Source: Parvularia atlantis (lineage: Eukaryota; Opisthokonta; Rotosphaerida). Taken from it: a DNA stretch of 64,000 bases. This document shows positions 32,742 to 44,041 of this stretch, piece by piece. The position numbers were made by a program, and so were the translations under genes. The notes under the pieces were generated by a model, which searched no databases, was not told where the DNA came from, and saw only the letters and a program-made list of their open reading frames with translations. Positions within the stretch are counted from its first letter, which is position 1; each line of letters opens with the position of its first letter. The stretch spans positions 53,670 to 117,669 of the forward strand of contig CALSCO010001030.1 in NCBI GenBank assembly GCA_943704415.1. Reading direction: 5' to 3'.

Positions 32742-35402
32742 TCACGGCGTGAGGCGCTTGGGGTCGCGCGGGAAGAGCGACGTCTTGCGGATGTTCTTGA
32801 GGCCGAGGTAGAGCATGACCACGCGCTCGAGGCCTGCGGCGCACGTCAGCGCGTGTGCACATCACGCGCAACCGGTCCAGAGCGCACCGACACCGCCGCC
32901 AGCGTGAGGCGGCGCGCCGTACTTGAACGAGTCGATGTATGACTGGCCCGCGGCCGCGTCAGCACGTGTGCGAGTGCAGCGCTCGCGGCTGTGCACACCT
33001 GGATTGACTCGGGCGGCACGCCGCACTCGACCGCACGCTTCGTGAGCAGCTCCGGGTCGTGCACACGCTGCGCGCCCGACATGATCTCCTCCCCGCGCAT
33101 GAAAAAGTCGTACGCGTTGGCGTAGCCCTGCGGGAGGCGGGCGATCAGTTGGCCGGCGGCCGGCGGCCGGCGCAGCGTGCGCGCGCGCTCACGCACCTTG
33201 TTGGCCGGGTCCGGCATGGTGTAGAACGGGCGCACGGCGAGCGGGAACTTGTCGAGCATGAAGAAGTCCGTGTGGTACTTGTTCTTGACTAGCACGCCGA
33301 GGCGCTTCTCCTGCGCGGTGCTGGCGCGTGCAGAGCAAGTGCTGAGCGCTTTAAACGGCCGCAGCGGCGGCGGGCGCGGCGCACCTCAGGTCGTCATAGT
33401 CGCCAATCTCAACGCCGTCGTCGCGCAGCATCTTGACGGCCTCGGGGAAGGTCAGGCGCAGCGACGGTTCGAGAAACTGGAAGTCCTGCGCGGGGTGCTG
33501 GCGGTACACTGTGGGCGCCAATCAGCCCCGCCGTGCGCAATGGGAGCGTGCGCACCCGTCGCGATCTCGGACGCGCACTGGTCGCGCAGCTTCTTGAACA
33601 TGTAGACAAAGAGGCCGTCGAGCAGGTCGAGCACCTGCCGGGCACGTCAGCCGGACCGTCTCTTCCTCACGGCGGCGGCGGCGGCGCACCTCGTGGTAGT
33701 GCTCCTTGAACGCCATCTCGAGATCGAGGCCCACGAACTCGGTCAGGTGGCGGTGCGTGTTGGAGTTCTCGGCGCGGAACACTGGCGCGGGCACGCGTAA
33801 GCATCGCGTTGTGGGGCGCAGGCGCAGTGCGCACCGGGCGCAATCTCAAACACGCGCTCAAAGTCGGCGCAGATGGCCATCTGCTTGTACAGCTGCGGCG
33901 ACTGCGCCAAGAACGCCTGGCCTGTGAACGCGTGTGAGCATGCCGCTCGTGCCAGAGAGACTGACACGCGCGCCGCGCACCCTTAAAGTACGACACCTGG
34001 AACACGTTGGCACCGCCCTCGGACGCGCCGCCAATGATCTTCGGGCTGCGCGCGGCCGCAGGCGCTCAGACGGTGGCCCGCCCAGCGGCCTGCCGCACCT
34101 GTGGATCTCGACAAAGTTCTGCGACAGGAGGTAGTCGCGGAAGTACTGGCCGACGGCCGACTGGATGCGGAAGATGGCGTTGTTGGTCGTTGTCTGCGCG
34201 CCCGCGTGAGGCCGCTGCGTGCACGCGGGCGCGCACCGCGCACGCACGCGCAGGTCGATGATGCGGTTGTCGAGGCGCGTGTCGAGGTTGACGCGGATCA
34301 CGGGCTGTCCGCTCGCGTCGACGGCCTCGCCCTTGTCGTTGGCCTTCTCGGCCTCCTCGTCCTGCGACGCGGCGGTCATGGGCTGCGCGTGCGCGTGCTC
34401 TCGCTTTACGCACCTCCGCGTCCGGGCGCTGCGCGTCCTCGAGCTCGAACGGCAGACGCGGCACGGCCTGGCTGACGACGAAGAACTGCGCGCGTGTGCT
34501 CGGCGTCAGCCCGTGCGAGCGCACACGGAGACGGCCGCACGCCTTGGTCACGCGCAGCTCGAACGCTTTGACCGTGCACGACTCGACCAGCGGCGTCACC
34601 GCGCGCACGAGGCCCGACACGTCCACGAACGACTCCTTGGGCACGCTGAAGGCAGCTTAGCAGACGGCGCCACACGGCCGGCAGACGCGCGCGCGCACCC
34701 GGTCGCGAACTTGACCATGGGCTTGCTCACGACCTCGCCCACGTCGAGCACGGCCTGGACCGTGTGGTACTGCTGGCGTAGCACGACGAAGCACAGCTTG
34801 CTCGCTTGCGTGCGCGCGCTCTTGTCAGCACGCACAACCACGCAGCACACGGCGACGCGCACGCACATGGCGCGCGGCTGGCGTGCACGCGGCCGCGCAC
34901 AAGAACCTCCTTGCCCTCGAGCGCCGCGCCAATGTCGGCCACGGGCGTCCACGTGCGCTCTGCGGCCGCGCCGCGCTCGCGTTCAGCACGTGGCCGAGAA
35001 GGATCGCGCACAGGGCACGCACCACTGCGCGTCTGCGACTGGTTGATCGCCTCAACGCCGTAGCGGTCGCGCGCAAAGTCACCCGCGGCCTCCTGTGCGG
35101 TGCGCGTGGGGCGCGGTCACGGCGCGCGCGGCGTGCGGGGCTAGGCGGCCGGGGAAGGGGGGGAAAGGGGCGCACCGCCTCCTCGCGCGCCTTGCGCTCG
35201 GCCTCGAGCCGCGCCGCCTTCTCGGCCTTCTCGGCCTCCTTCTTGCGCTCGGCCTCGGCCTTCTTCTGCGCCTTCTTGGACGTGGTCTGGCCGTCCTCGC
35301 TGCGCCGCGGCGTGAGCGTGCCGACGCGAGCGGGGCGGTTTGAGGCGAGGCGGACCCCTTCACGGTCTCATCGACCACGGCTTCGTTCGCGCTCGAGCTC
35401 AT
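32742..35402 (-). CDS. DARS1: Aspartyl-tRNA synthetase, cytosolic (class II)
   Basis: Charges tRNA(Asp). About 13 exons from ATG 35402. The N-terminus has a Lys/Glu/Ala-rich extension ([20 protein letters not shown]), the eukaryotic tRNA-binding appendix. The anticodon-binding OB fold follows ([34 protein letters not shown]), then class II motifs: motif 1 region ([34 protein letters not shown]), [33 protein letters not shown], motif 2 [20 protein letters not shown], and motif 3 [20 protein letters not shown], ending [12 protein letters not shown], as in cytosolic AspRS of yeast and animals. Convergent with CENP-K, 43 nt between stops. Confidence 0.95.
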
Positions 35403-35452
35403 CGCGCTGACGCAACCAACCAACCAACTGGCCAACAGCTCTGCTCCCTTGC

Positions 35453-36260
35453 TCAGCCCGGCGGCCCGCCCCCGAACGGCGACCCGCCCCCGAACGGCGA
35501 CATCGACCCGAGCCCGAGGCAGATGAAGCAGAACGCCTTGGCGCACGGCCGCCCGTCCGCGCCCTGCGTGCACGTCGGTTCGGGTTGCCCGTCTGGGGTG
35601 GCGGCGCAACGACGCTCAGCACGGCCAGCCAGCCCGGCGGTGGGCGCACCGGACGGCGATGGCCCTGTGCCGTCCATGGCGGCGGCGGGCGCGATGTCGG
35701 CGTCGCGGGCGCTGTTGTTGTAGCGCAGGATGAGCCGTGCCCGCACGCGTCGCGGCGTCGGCGGCCCGGTCGAGGGCGACGACAGCGGCGATCTGCGCAA
35801 AGGCACGGCGTGAGCGACGTGCGTTGGCACACGCGCACGGACGCACCGCCGCCCGAGCGAGCTGCTGCCGGGCGAGCGCGGGGCGCGCGGCGGCGTCGTG
35901 CGCGGCGAGACGTTGCCGGCGCCGTCGACGAGCGAGCGGCGCGTGGGCAGCGAGCGCAGGTGCCCGCGGTCGTGCTCGATCGTCATCGTGTACAGGTCGA
36001 CGATGTCGCCCATGCCGTCGTCGGCCTCGTCGGCCTGGCCGCCGTACTTTGCGATGATCTGCCCATCGAGCGAGCGCGAGTGAGCGCGGAGGCGCGATGC
36101 ACGCAGCGCCACCGCACACCTCCTCCAGGGCCGCCGCGAACTTGCGCTGCGAGTCGGCCCACGTGAAGCCCGCGTCGGCCGTGGCGTCGGCCGCAGCATC
36201 GGCCGCATCCGCCGCATCGCGGCGATCGGTTCGCGCCAGCGTGACCACTCGCCCTTCCAT
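35453..36260 (-). CDS. Scm3/HJURP-like CENP-A histone chaperone
   Basis: Three exons (36260-36120, 36058-35847, 35792-35453) give 230 residues. The N-terminal half carries WADSQRKFAAALEEIIAKYG, then after an acidic stretch GDIVDLYTMTIEHDRGHLRS. This is the Scm3 signature as I know it (a W...II.KY helix, then a D-[IV]-DL-x-T-x-x-I-x-x-D-x-GHL segment) that binds CENP-A/H4. The rest is Ser/Pro/Arg-rich. The C-terminus has five cysteines spaced C-x11-C-x8-C-x4-C-x2-C before a Gly/Pro-rich end (FGGGSPFGGGPPG), possibly a small zinc site not typical of animal HJURP; some fungal Scm3 proteins carry C-terminal fingers. It lies in tandem between caleosin and AspRS. Confidence 0.72.
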
Positions 36261-36293
36261 TCCAATGTGCAACCAACACAACACGACGTAAAC

Positions 36294-37160
36294 TCAGTGC
36301 GTCTTCTTCACGGCGGCACGGCGGCGGTACTTGTCCTCGAGGCGCTCAAAGACGGTGCCGTCGAACGCGCCGCGCACATCGTCCTTGGACAGCTTGCCGT
36401 GCTCGGCCGCCACGTAGTACAGCAGGCCCCACTCGAGGAACGTCGCCTGCCAGCCGAAGATGTCTGCGGTGCGCCCGGCCGGCTCAGCGGGAGCGCGCGC
36501 GCGCATTGCAGCTGACGCACCGAACGAGTCGCGCTCCTCCTTGATGCGCTGCCACAGCGTCGACCAGGTCAGAAAGCCCTTCTTGCTGCGGTCCCACTGC
36601 GCGCGAGCGAGCTCAGCATGGCACGGCACGGCACGCATTGGCGACGCACGCGGTCCCAGAACGCCTCGAAGCGCTCCTCGTTGAAGTTGCCGTCCTTGTC
36701 GTACACCTGCGCGCGCGTGTGGCGTGCTCAGCCCGCTCGTTGGGCGTGCGTTTTTTTGCACCGCGTGCCTGCGAGTCGCTGCCGTGGCGCGAGTATTTGA
36801 TGTTGCGGATGTTGACTGGGCGCGCGGGCGCGGTTCGTGAGCATGGCGTGTGAGCGGGGGCAGGGCGGGAAGCCAGGCGCGCACTCGTCGTCGTCGGGAG
36901 CCACGACGTGCTCGTGGGCCACGCGAGCGAGAAGTTGATGATGATCGCACCGAGGATGCTCAGGAACACGCCGAGGCCGATGGCGCGCATGCCGCGGTAC
37001 GTGTCCAGCAGGGTGACGCTGCACGCCCGCTGTCACGGCCGTGCGCCAGCGCGCGTGCGGGTGCCGGCGCGCACTAGCCGTCGTGGTCGCGGTCGAAGAA
37101 CAGGACGTGCTTCTGCATGGCGTTGCCGGTCGCGGCCAGCTGCGAGTGCAGGTCGGCCAT
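36294..37160 (-). CDS. Caleosin (lipid-droplet Ca2+-binding peroxygenase)
   Basis: Haem-dependent peroxygenase of lipid bodies and ER that oxygenates fatty acids. Exons from ATG 37160 give: MADLHSQLAATGNAMQKHV, the single EF-hand FFDRDHDGYVTLLDTYRG, the membrane hairpin/proline-knot region (AIGLGVFLSILGAIIINFSL), NIRNIKYSRHGSDSQ, VYDKDGNFNEERFEAFW, GFLTWSTLWQRIKEERD, FGWQATFLEWGLLYYVAAEH and GKLSKDDVRGAFDGTVFERL. The conserved His of the EF-hand region (KHV) and the H of SRHGS, proposed haem ligands, are present. The intron at 37019-37074 interrupts the EF-hand and skips an AG next to the branch motif. Size is in the usual 200-250 range. A 359-nt divergent gap separates it from the next gene. 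Confidence 0.93.
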
Positions 37161-37519
37161 GGTCGTCGGGGCGGGCTTGGCGGTCGGGCGGGCCTGGTGT
37201 GCGGCGCAAAGTGCGCGGTGCGCGTGCCTGCCCCCCCGCGTTGACGCGCACTCTGCAGCGCGGCGAGCGCAAGCCCGGTGACGCGTCCGTGACAGCACTG
37301 CGCAGATCAGATCAGACCGGACACTTGGAGCAACACCTCCTGCGGCGCGCGCGTGAATGCCGCCCTGCGAGCACGCGCCTGCACGCACACCGAGGTCACT
37401 CCGGGTCACTTGCACGCGCGCGCGGTGCCCGGCGCCATAAGAGCGCGCCGCGGCCGCCCGAGCCGCCGCCACTCGCCCTCTCCGCCTCGACCGCACCGTC
37501 GTTCTTCGCGTCCGCAAGC
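37161..37519. promoter_or_regulatory. 359-nt divergent intergenic region, caleosin / NTF2-like gene
   Basis: No coding sequence is supported here. It contains a short direct repeat (CAGATCAGATCAGACC near 37303) and two GGTCAC copies near 37392 and 37404. No TATA-like element is evident. It is probably a shared promoter, much longer than the 8-80 bp spacers elsewhere in the window. Confidence 0.3.
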
Positions 37520-38433
37520 ATGAGCCAGAACGAGTCCGACCAGTCGCGCCCGTCCGACAGCGAGCGCATCGAGAAGCACCTGCGCCTGCTCATCCTGGCC
37601 GTGCTCCGGCGCGACGAGACGCTGCACGCCAAGGTCGCGCGCTTGCGTGACGTGCGCGCGCAGGACCGTGACGCTGACCCCGCCGCCGCCGCCGCGCGCC
37701 CTCAGGCCGTCGAGAAGTACTACGCGCCAAACGCCGAGCTGATCCACCCGGTGCGTCCCACGGCCATGCTCACGCTCCCACCGCGCGTACTCACGCGCAG
37801 GGACGCAGCTGCTCGGCCTGCGCCGCGGCCGCCAGGACATCCTCGCGCTCTACCAGTTCTACTCGCGCATCCTGCGCCGCGTGCGTGGCTGCCTGCGTGC
37901 ACAGCCACCCGCGTGCACGGCGCCGCGGCTTGACGTCGCCCACGGCGCAGATCTCGGTCAACGTGCACCAAATCACGATCTCGAACGACCAGAGCGCGGC
38001 CGTCGTCGAGCTGACGCAGCACATCCGCTTCAACCTCTTCCCGTTCATGACGCTGCAGATGCACATGCTCGCGGACCTGCAGCTGACCGACACGGCCGAC
38101 GGCCAGGGCAAGCTGATCGCGCGCCAGCACGTGCGTGGCCCCTCGCCGCGTCTGCGTGCCGGCTCGCTCACGCCCACCGCGCAGGACATCTACCCGGCCG
38201 ACAGCCTCCTGCGCCTGTTCCCAATCGTGCGCCACGTCTACGCGCTGTTCCTGCTGGCCACGACCGTCATCTTCTCGCCCATGCTCATCGCCTTCGTCAA
38301 CCTCGTCAACAGCTTCGGCAAGTTTGCGAGCCATGCCACGGCGCTCGAGGAGACCAACCTCAAGGTTCTGGCCGACCCCACGCCGCACATGGACGCGTAC
38401 GACTACTCGATCAAGCCCACGATGACGACGTGA
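37520..38433 (+). CDS. NTF2-like (SigF-like) domain protein with C-terminal membrane segment
   Basis: Four exons from ATG 37520. The order of pieces is: a charged N-terminus (MSQNESDQSRPSDSERIEKH), VEKYYAPNAELIHP, GRQDILALYQFYSRIL, ISVNVHQITISNDQSAAVVE followed by LTQHIRFNLFPFM, and LIARQHDIYP. These fit a cone-shaped NTF2-like fold, resembling fungal 'SigF-like NTF2-like domain' proteins, whose molecular role is unknown to me. A hydrophobic stretch (YALFLLATTVIFSPMLIAFV) near the C-terminus should anchor it to a membrane. The first intron (37751-37808) uses the second of two AGs after CTCAC. No catalytic residues can be assigned. Confidence 0.6.
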
Positions 38434-38494
38434 GCGGGCAAGACCACCTCCACCCTTGTGTTGTTGTGCCCAACACTCTCAGTTTATGGCTCCG

Positions 38495-41059
38495 TCAGTC
38501 AAGGCGCAGCGGCTCGACGCCCTCGAGGTACGCGGGTGCGCCCCGGCGCTCGAGCATGTCGTAGAACTCGGCCACGAGCGGGTTGGCGTGGATCGCGCGT
38601 GAGACGTCCGCCGGCAGGTCGACCACACGCAGCGACGACGCCGACCGGGCGCGCGACAGCGCCACGTACGCCATGCCGCTGCGCGCGTTTGAGCCCTGCA
38701 CACGCGCCGGCTGCGGGGCGCGCACACCTCGCGAAGACCTTGCCGAGCGACACCACGACGCAGTCGAGCGTCATGCCCTGCGACTTGTGGATGCTCAGGG
38801 CCCACGCGAGGTTGAGCGGGATCTGGCTGCGGTTCTGTGGCGCGCGCGCTGGGGTGAGACGCGGCGGGCGGCTGTTGCTCGCGTGGTCCGCACGGCAATC
38901 TCGTCGTTGCCGCTCTTGAGTGCCCAGCGCTCGCGGCCCACGACCTGCTCGACGCCAGACAGGAAGCGCACGACCGGCAGCCCGACCTCGGAAAAGCGGG
39001 TAATGCGCCCGCGCGCGCCGTTGACGAGCCCGCGGTTCACATCGAGGTTCTGTGCGCGGGCGACGCGCTCAGACGCAGACAAGGGCGCCGCGCGCGACGC
39101 ACCTTGGCCAGGATCACCTGCGCCCCGACCTTGTACTCAGCGCGCCGGCGCACAGGGCACACCTTGTCCAGCTGGTCGCGCACGCCGGGCAGGTCGCTCG
39201 AGTCGCGCGCGTCAAATACGACGCTCTGCCCGTCGAGCGCGCGCAGTCGCGTCGCGTTGACAGTCTCTGCCGCGCCGCACGGTCACACGCTGCACACACA
39301 CACACACACACACCAGCGCGCACGCCACCGACGGCCTCGTTGTGCGAGTGCAGTAGCGTCGGTTCAATGCCCTCGCGCTCGATCACGTTGTGCGCGGTCG
39401 CGCGCAGGAACGCGCCCGTCGCGGGCGAGCAGCGCCCCGTGCGCACCTCGCCGAGCACGCTGATAAAGTCGGACTCCGTCTGCAGCCGCGCACGTCAGCC
39501 GCGCGCACCGCAGCACTCATGCTCACCTGCCGGTGGACCTTCTTGAGTACGACCGTGTGTGTGACGCAGCGCCTCCACGAGCGCGACTGGAAGCACAGCA
39601 CGGTCTGGGCGTCGGCCTCGCCCGGGTTGACCGGTGGCAGCTGGAAAAAGTCGCCGCAGACGATCACCTGAATGCCTACGGCGCCGGCCGATCAGCTGCA
39701 CGAGGCGCGCGGCCCAGGCCACGCACCGCCAAAGGGCGCCTGCGACCGCTTAACGGTGCGCGCCACAACGTCCATCTTGTCGAAGAAGCGCCCGTCGAGC
39801 ATCGAGACCTCGTCGACGATGAGCGCTGCGCGTCCTGGGTGAGCGCGTGTGCGGAGGTGCCACGGGCTGCGCGCACTCTTACACCGCCGCCACAGCTCGG
39901 CGCGCGCCCCCCGCGCAAAGGCGAGCAGCTCGTCGTCCGACGGGATGACAAAGTTCGAGAAGCCCTGCCCCGGCGCGATGAGGTCAGCGGACGGCGACGA
40001 CGGGCCCATTAGCGGCACGCAGGACGCACCGCGAACGAGTGCACGGTCATGCCGCCCACGAGCGACGCAGCGAGCCCCGTCGTCGCCGTCACAAAGGTCG
40101 ACTCGCGCGGGAGGAACGCCAGGATGTGCCGGAGAAGGAACTGCGTGAGTGCGCGCGCGTCGGCATGGGCGGCCGAGGGTGCTCAGCGCGCACACACCGA
40201 CTTGCCCGTGCCCGCCGAGCCCGTGAAGAAGACGTTGCCGCCTTGCGCCACCAGCCGCAGCACTTGCTTCTGCTCCGTGTTGAGCGCCTCGGGCGAGAGC
40301 ATGCTCGGCGCCGTACACGTGGCCGCGGGCCCGGGCGGCGGCAGGGCGGCGCTGCCGTCGTCCGCCGCGCCGCTCGCCGACCTCTGGAACGGGCGCCGGC
40401 GCCGGCGCTGCCCGTCGGTCGACGCTGCGCGCTTGAGCCCTGCCGCCGTCGCGAGCGCGCTGTTCTCCTTGCCGTCGCGGCTGCCGCCGGCCGACGAGCG
40501 CCCTTCTGTGCTCGCGCGATCAGACGGCCACGGAGCGGCCGTTGCTGCGCGCGAACCGGACGCAGAGTCGGAGCAGTTCGGGATGAGCGCGGCGACGAGG
40601 TACTTGAGCTGCACGGACGCGCGTGAGGGCGCGAACGGACAGACGCCGCGAGCACGGGCGCACCGGCTTGGGCGGCGCGTCCGACACGAGCAGGTTGAGC
40701 CGCTGGTCCGGAAACGAGAGCGTGAGGCGGCCCTCGCGCACGAAGCGCCGGCGCACAACGACGCTCTCGTCGAGCTGCGCGCAGTCAGCCGGGCTGTGCA
40801 ACGGCCTCCGCGGCGACGGCACCGCGCACCGCCAGCGCAAACTCGCGGCTGTCCTTGGCCCCCGCGACGACCAGCGTCTCTCCGTCTGCCGCGACGACGA
40901 CGAGGCGACCGTTACGCCGCGGCGCCACCCGTCCCGCCCGCGCGCGTGCGCACCGAGCAGGTGCAGCGTCGCGTCGCGCAGCGCGCAGCGCCGCAGCAGG
41001 CACCCGCTCGCGTCAAAGTGCTCCTGCACGACGTTGCACTTGACCGGCACGACATCCAT
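38495..41059 (-). CDS. PIF1: PIF1-family 5'-3' DNA helicase
   Basis: SF1B helicase of telomere, mitochondrial-DNA and G-quadruplex maintenance. About 11 exons from ATG 41059. The first ~170 residues ([39 protein letters not shown]) resemble the N-terminal domain of animal PIF1. Helicase motifs: [19 protein letters not shown] with Walker [18 protein letters not shown]; motif [17 protein letters not shown]; motif [32 protein letters not shown]; then [18 protein letters not shown] and [12 protein letters not shown] (motifs V and VI). The segment after [10 protein letters not shown] lacks the usual GIG. An intron near 39292 holds a CA dinucleotide run. Whether it is nuclear or mitochondrial is not evident. 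Confidence 0.92.
39292..39313. repeat. CA dinucleotide repeat in a PIF1 intron
   Basis: About 11 CA units inside the intron that separates the exon encoding ...LLHSHN from the one encoding ...[10 protein letters not shown]. It reads as GT repeats on the gene's own strand. Confidence 0.85.
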
Positions 41060-41141
41060 CCCAGCGCGCGTTTGAACGTTGCGCGGCTGCTGCGGTGGGC
41101 GTCACCGTTCTGCTGAGTCAGCTGCACGACGCAGGTCCGAG

Positions 41142-44021
41142 ATGCGCGCAGCGCCACCGGCAGCGCCGCCCGTGATCGACGTGGACGGCGTCGAATTCGT
41201 CATGCTGTCGCGCGGCAGCGACGGGACGCCGGCGGCGGCGGCGGACGAGGCGCGCCCCGCGGCGGCCGGCAACCGCCTGCTGCGCGAGGAGACGCTGTGG
41301 AACGTCATGACCGAGGGCACGGTGCAGCACGACAGCGGTGCGCAGAGCCGCCGTCGTGCCGCGTGGCGACGCGCGCTCACGGGGGGCCGCAGAGACCGTG
41401 TACAAGGCCGAGGCCGAGCTGCGCCAGTACGCCGAGGTGTCGTTCAAGCCGGGCGTGTTTGTGAAGGAGCTCATAGGTGTGCCACCCTGCGAGATCTCGC
41501 TGCTGGCTGACGACCCGACGCGCGCGCCCCCGCCCGCAGCGCACACGTTCAACTCGGTGCCGCTCGTGCTCCTGTTTGACGGCTGGTACGGCGCGATCAA
41601 CCGCCGGTACATCCCGCGGCTCTGGGAGCCGTTCTTGTCGACCTTCTACGGGCAGTGGATCAACTTTCTGTGCTTCGTCGCGATCAACGTGCTGTACTGT
41701 GCGTGCGGCGCGTGGGGCGCGCCTCGACACATGCGCTCACACCCGCAGCGCAGTCCTGTACCGCCCGCCGCACATCGACGTGTGGGAGGTCGTGCTGCTG
41801 GACGTGCTGTGGGTCGCGCGCAACACGGTCGTCGCCACGAAGGTCCGCCGCCAGTCGCGCGCGGGCGCCGTCGCGCTGACGCCGGTCGCGCGCGCGCCCA
41901 GTATGCGTACACGTCGCGCCGCGAGCTAGACGACATGCACCGCAGCGTGCTGCCCGACGAGGTGCGCGCCCCGTCATCGTCGTTGCCGCCTCGTGCGCAC
42001 GCTCACGCACACGCGTACGCAGGTACACGTCAAGCGCCAGGTGCTCACGGGCTGGCTGCAGTTCTCGGACGCGCTCGGCGTGCGCGAGCTCGTCTACGCC
42101 AGTCTGCGCCAGGGCGTGGACCTGCGCGCGCTGCCGATCAAGCTCAACATGCACAAGCACGACTTCCGCGTCCTCTTTGACCTCGCCCTGGCCGACCGCG
42201 AGCGTCGCCCGGGTGAGGCGTACCTGGAGCCGATCGTGATGGATGTGCGTTGTGGCGCCTGACGCCGCCCGCGACGCTTACGCGCGAGCACGGACATCAT
42301 CAGGGCGACACCGTGCGGCAGATCCCGGCCTCGCTCCTGGCCAAGCAGCTGGTTTTCAGCAGGTGAGTGCCCGTGTGCGTGCCTGGGCGCGAGCACTGCT
42401 GACGGGGCACACAGCAAGAAGTACGTGCGCATGCCCTACATCGGCCACTTTGTGCGCTTCCTGGGCGTGCTCCAGGGCTTCCTGCCGGCGATCGTGCGGT
42501 GCGTGCAGCCGTGCCGGCCCGGCTTGCGCGGCGCTGACGCTGTGTGCGGCGCGTGCAGGGCCATCCAGGGCCTGCCGCCGATGGGCGGCACCGAGTGGCC
42601 GGCGTATGTGATCTTTGTGCTGCAGGTGTACCTGATCTTCTTCCTCGACTTTTCCAACTTTATGTTCCTGATCGCGGGCATCGTCGACTTCCGGCGGCGC
42701 CGGTGCGCCTGCGCGGCCCCGCTGCGCCGACCGGGCTGACAGACGTGCGCCGACAGCTACATCCACATGCAGCTGCTGCGCCTGTTTCAGGACGGCTACA
42801 TCCCGCCCAAGCTCGTTCTTGACAACCAAAAGGCGGAGCTGAAGCGGCGGCGTGAGCTGTTCCTCAACTCTCGCTCGGTGCGTCGCGCGCTCGACCGTGC
42901 CCAGCACAGCCGCTGATCGCCCAGCCGCAGCGCCTGAAGACCACGTCCTCGAACGGCTCGGGTGGCTCAAGCGGCTCGGGTAGCAAGGTCAGCCTGCAGC
43001 AGACCATGTCCGGGAGCGAAATGCCGGCGACCGTGATCGACATGAGTGCGTGACCTCGGCCGTTCGCGCGGGAACACACGCCACATGCTCACACGCGCGC
43101 GCCCGGGCAGCCGCTGTGCCGCTGGAGGGCTCCGAGTCGGATGTGCTGCAGAGCGCACACCTGCGTGTGGCGCCGGCGTCGGACGACAACCTGCTCAAGC
43201 GCAGCCCGTCCACCGTGAGCCAGGCCAAGTCGACCACCTCGTTCACGACGCGGCAGATGGACGACCTCGACGGCAGCATCACGCAGGGCCTCACGCTTGA
43301 CTTCACCGTGCCCGAGAATGTGCTGGCGTGGTCGCGGCTGCGTGACACGCTCTCGGTGCGTTGCAGCGCGCGCGCGCGCTCCGGGCGGGTGCCGTGCTGA
43401 CGCGTGCGCGCGTGTGCTCCGCAGGACTTTGGCATCATCTACAGCCGGCGCATCATCATCTACATCGGCCTGTTTCTGCTGGTGATGATCGGCTTTATGA
43501 TCTTCGTGATCGTCCAGGCGATCCTGGGCCTGCCCAACTCAATTTACGTGATCATGACCGTCGTGCTCTACCTGATCGTCATCTTCACTGTCTTCTTTGT
43601 CGTCATCGTCAGCGTCGGCGGCGACAGCAACTATCACCGGCAGTCGCAGGCCGTCGAGTTGCTGAAGCGCAAGGTGCGCTGCCTTTGTGCGCGTGTGCGT
43701 GCCTCCTTGTGTGCTCAGCGCCGCGCGTCAGGCCATGCTCGAGTACATCATCTCGTCGTCGGCTCACCGCCTGCCCGAGGCCACGGTCAACTCGTTTCGC
43801 CTCGCGATCGGGCTCGTCTCCTGCGTCGAGCAGCTCGTGCGCTCAGACAACGAGCTCAACGTGACGCGCATCCTCGGCTTCAACGCAGGCGGGCAGCTGG
43901 GCCGCGCGCTCGTGGTGCTCATTGTGGTGCGCCGCTGGCATGCCTGTTGGACCGTGCCGCTGACCGCGGCTGGCGTACGCCGCAGGGTGCGCTCGGCATC
44001 GCGCTGCGCGCGTACTTTTGA
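41142..44021 (+). CDS. Unrecognised multi-pass membrane protein
   Basis: I do not recognise this family. About 14 exons encode ~700 residues. The N-terminus (residues 1-65) is Ala-rich, followed by a soluble stretch (YKAEAELRQYAEVSFKPGVF, NSVPLVLLFDGWYGAINRRY). Hydrophobic segments: WINFLCFVAINVLYC; a weaker WEVVLLDVLWVARN; WPAYVIFVLQVYLIFFLDF joined to MFLIAGIVDF; IIIYIGLFLLVMIGFMIFVI; and IYVIMTVVLYLIVIFTVFFV. Long charged loops lie between them, including ELVYASLRQGVDLRALPIKL, LRLFQDGYIPPKLVLDNQKA and a Ser/Thr-rich cytosolic region before the last helix pair. The C-terminal domain is helical (SFRLAIGLVSCVEQLVRSDN). Five or six membrane spans are likely. Divergent from PIF1 with 82 bp between start codons. 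A TGTAA follows the stop. Confidence 0.7.
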
Positions 44022-44036
44022 GCCGTCCCTTTCAGT

Positions 44037-44041
44037 TGTAA
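44037..44041 (+). terminator. Possible TGTAA poly(A) signal after the multi-pass membrane protein
   Basis: TGTAA within TTGTAAAATA, a small AT-rich island 16 nt after the stop codon and about 180 nt before the next start on the same strand. Confidence 0.35.
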
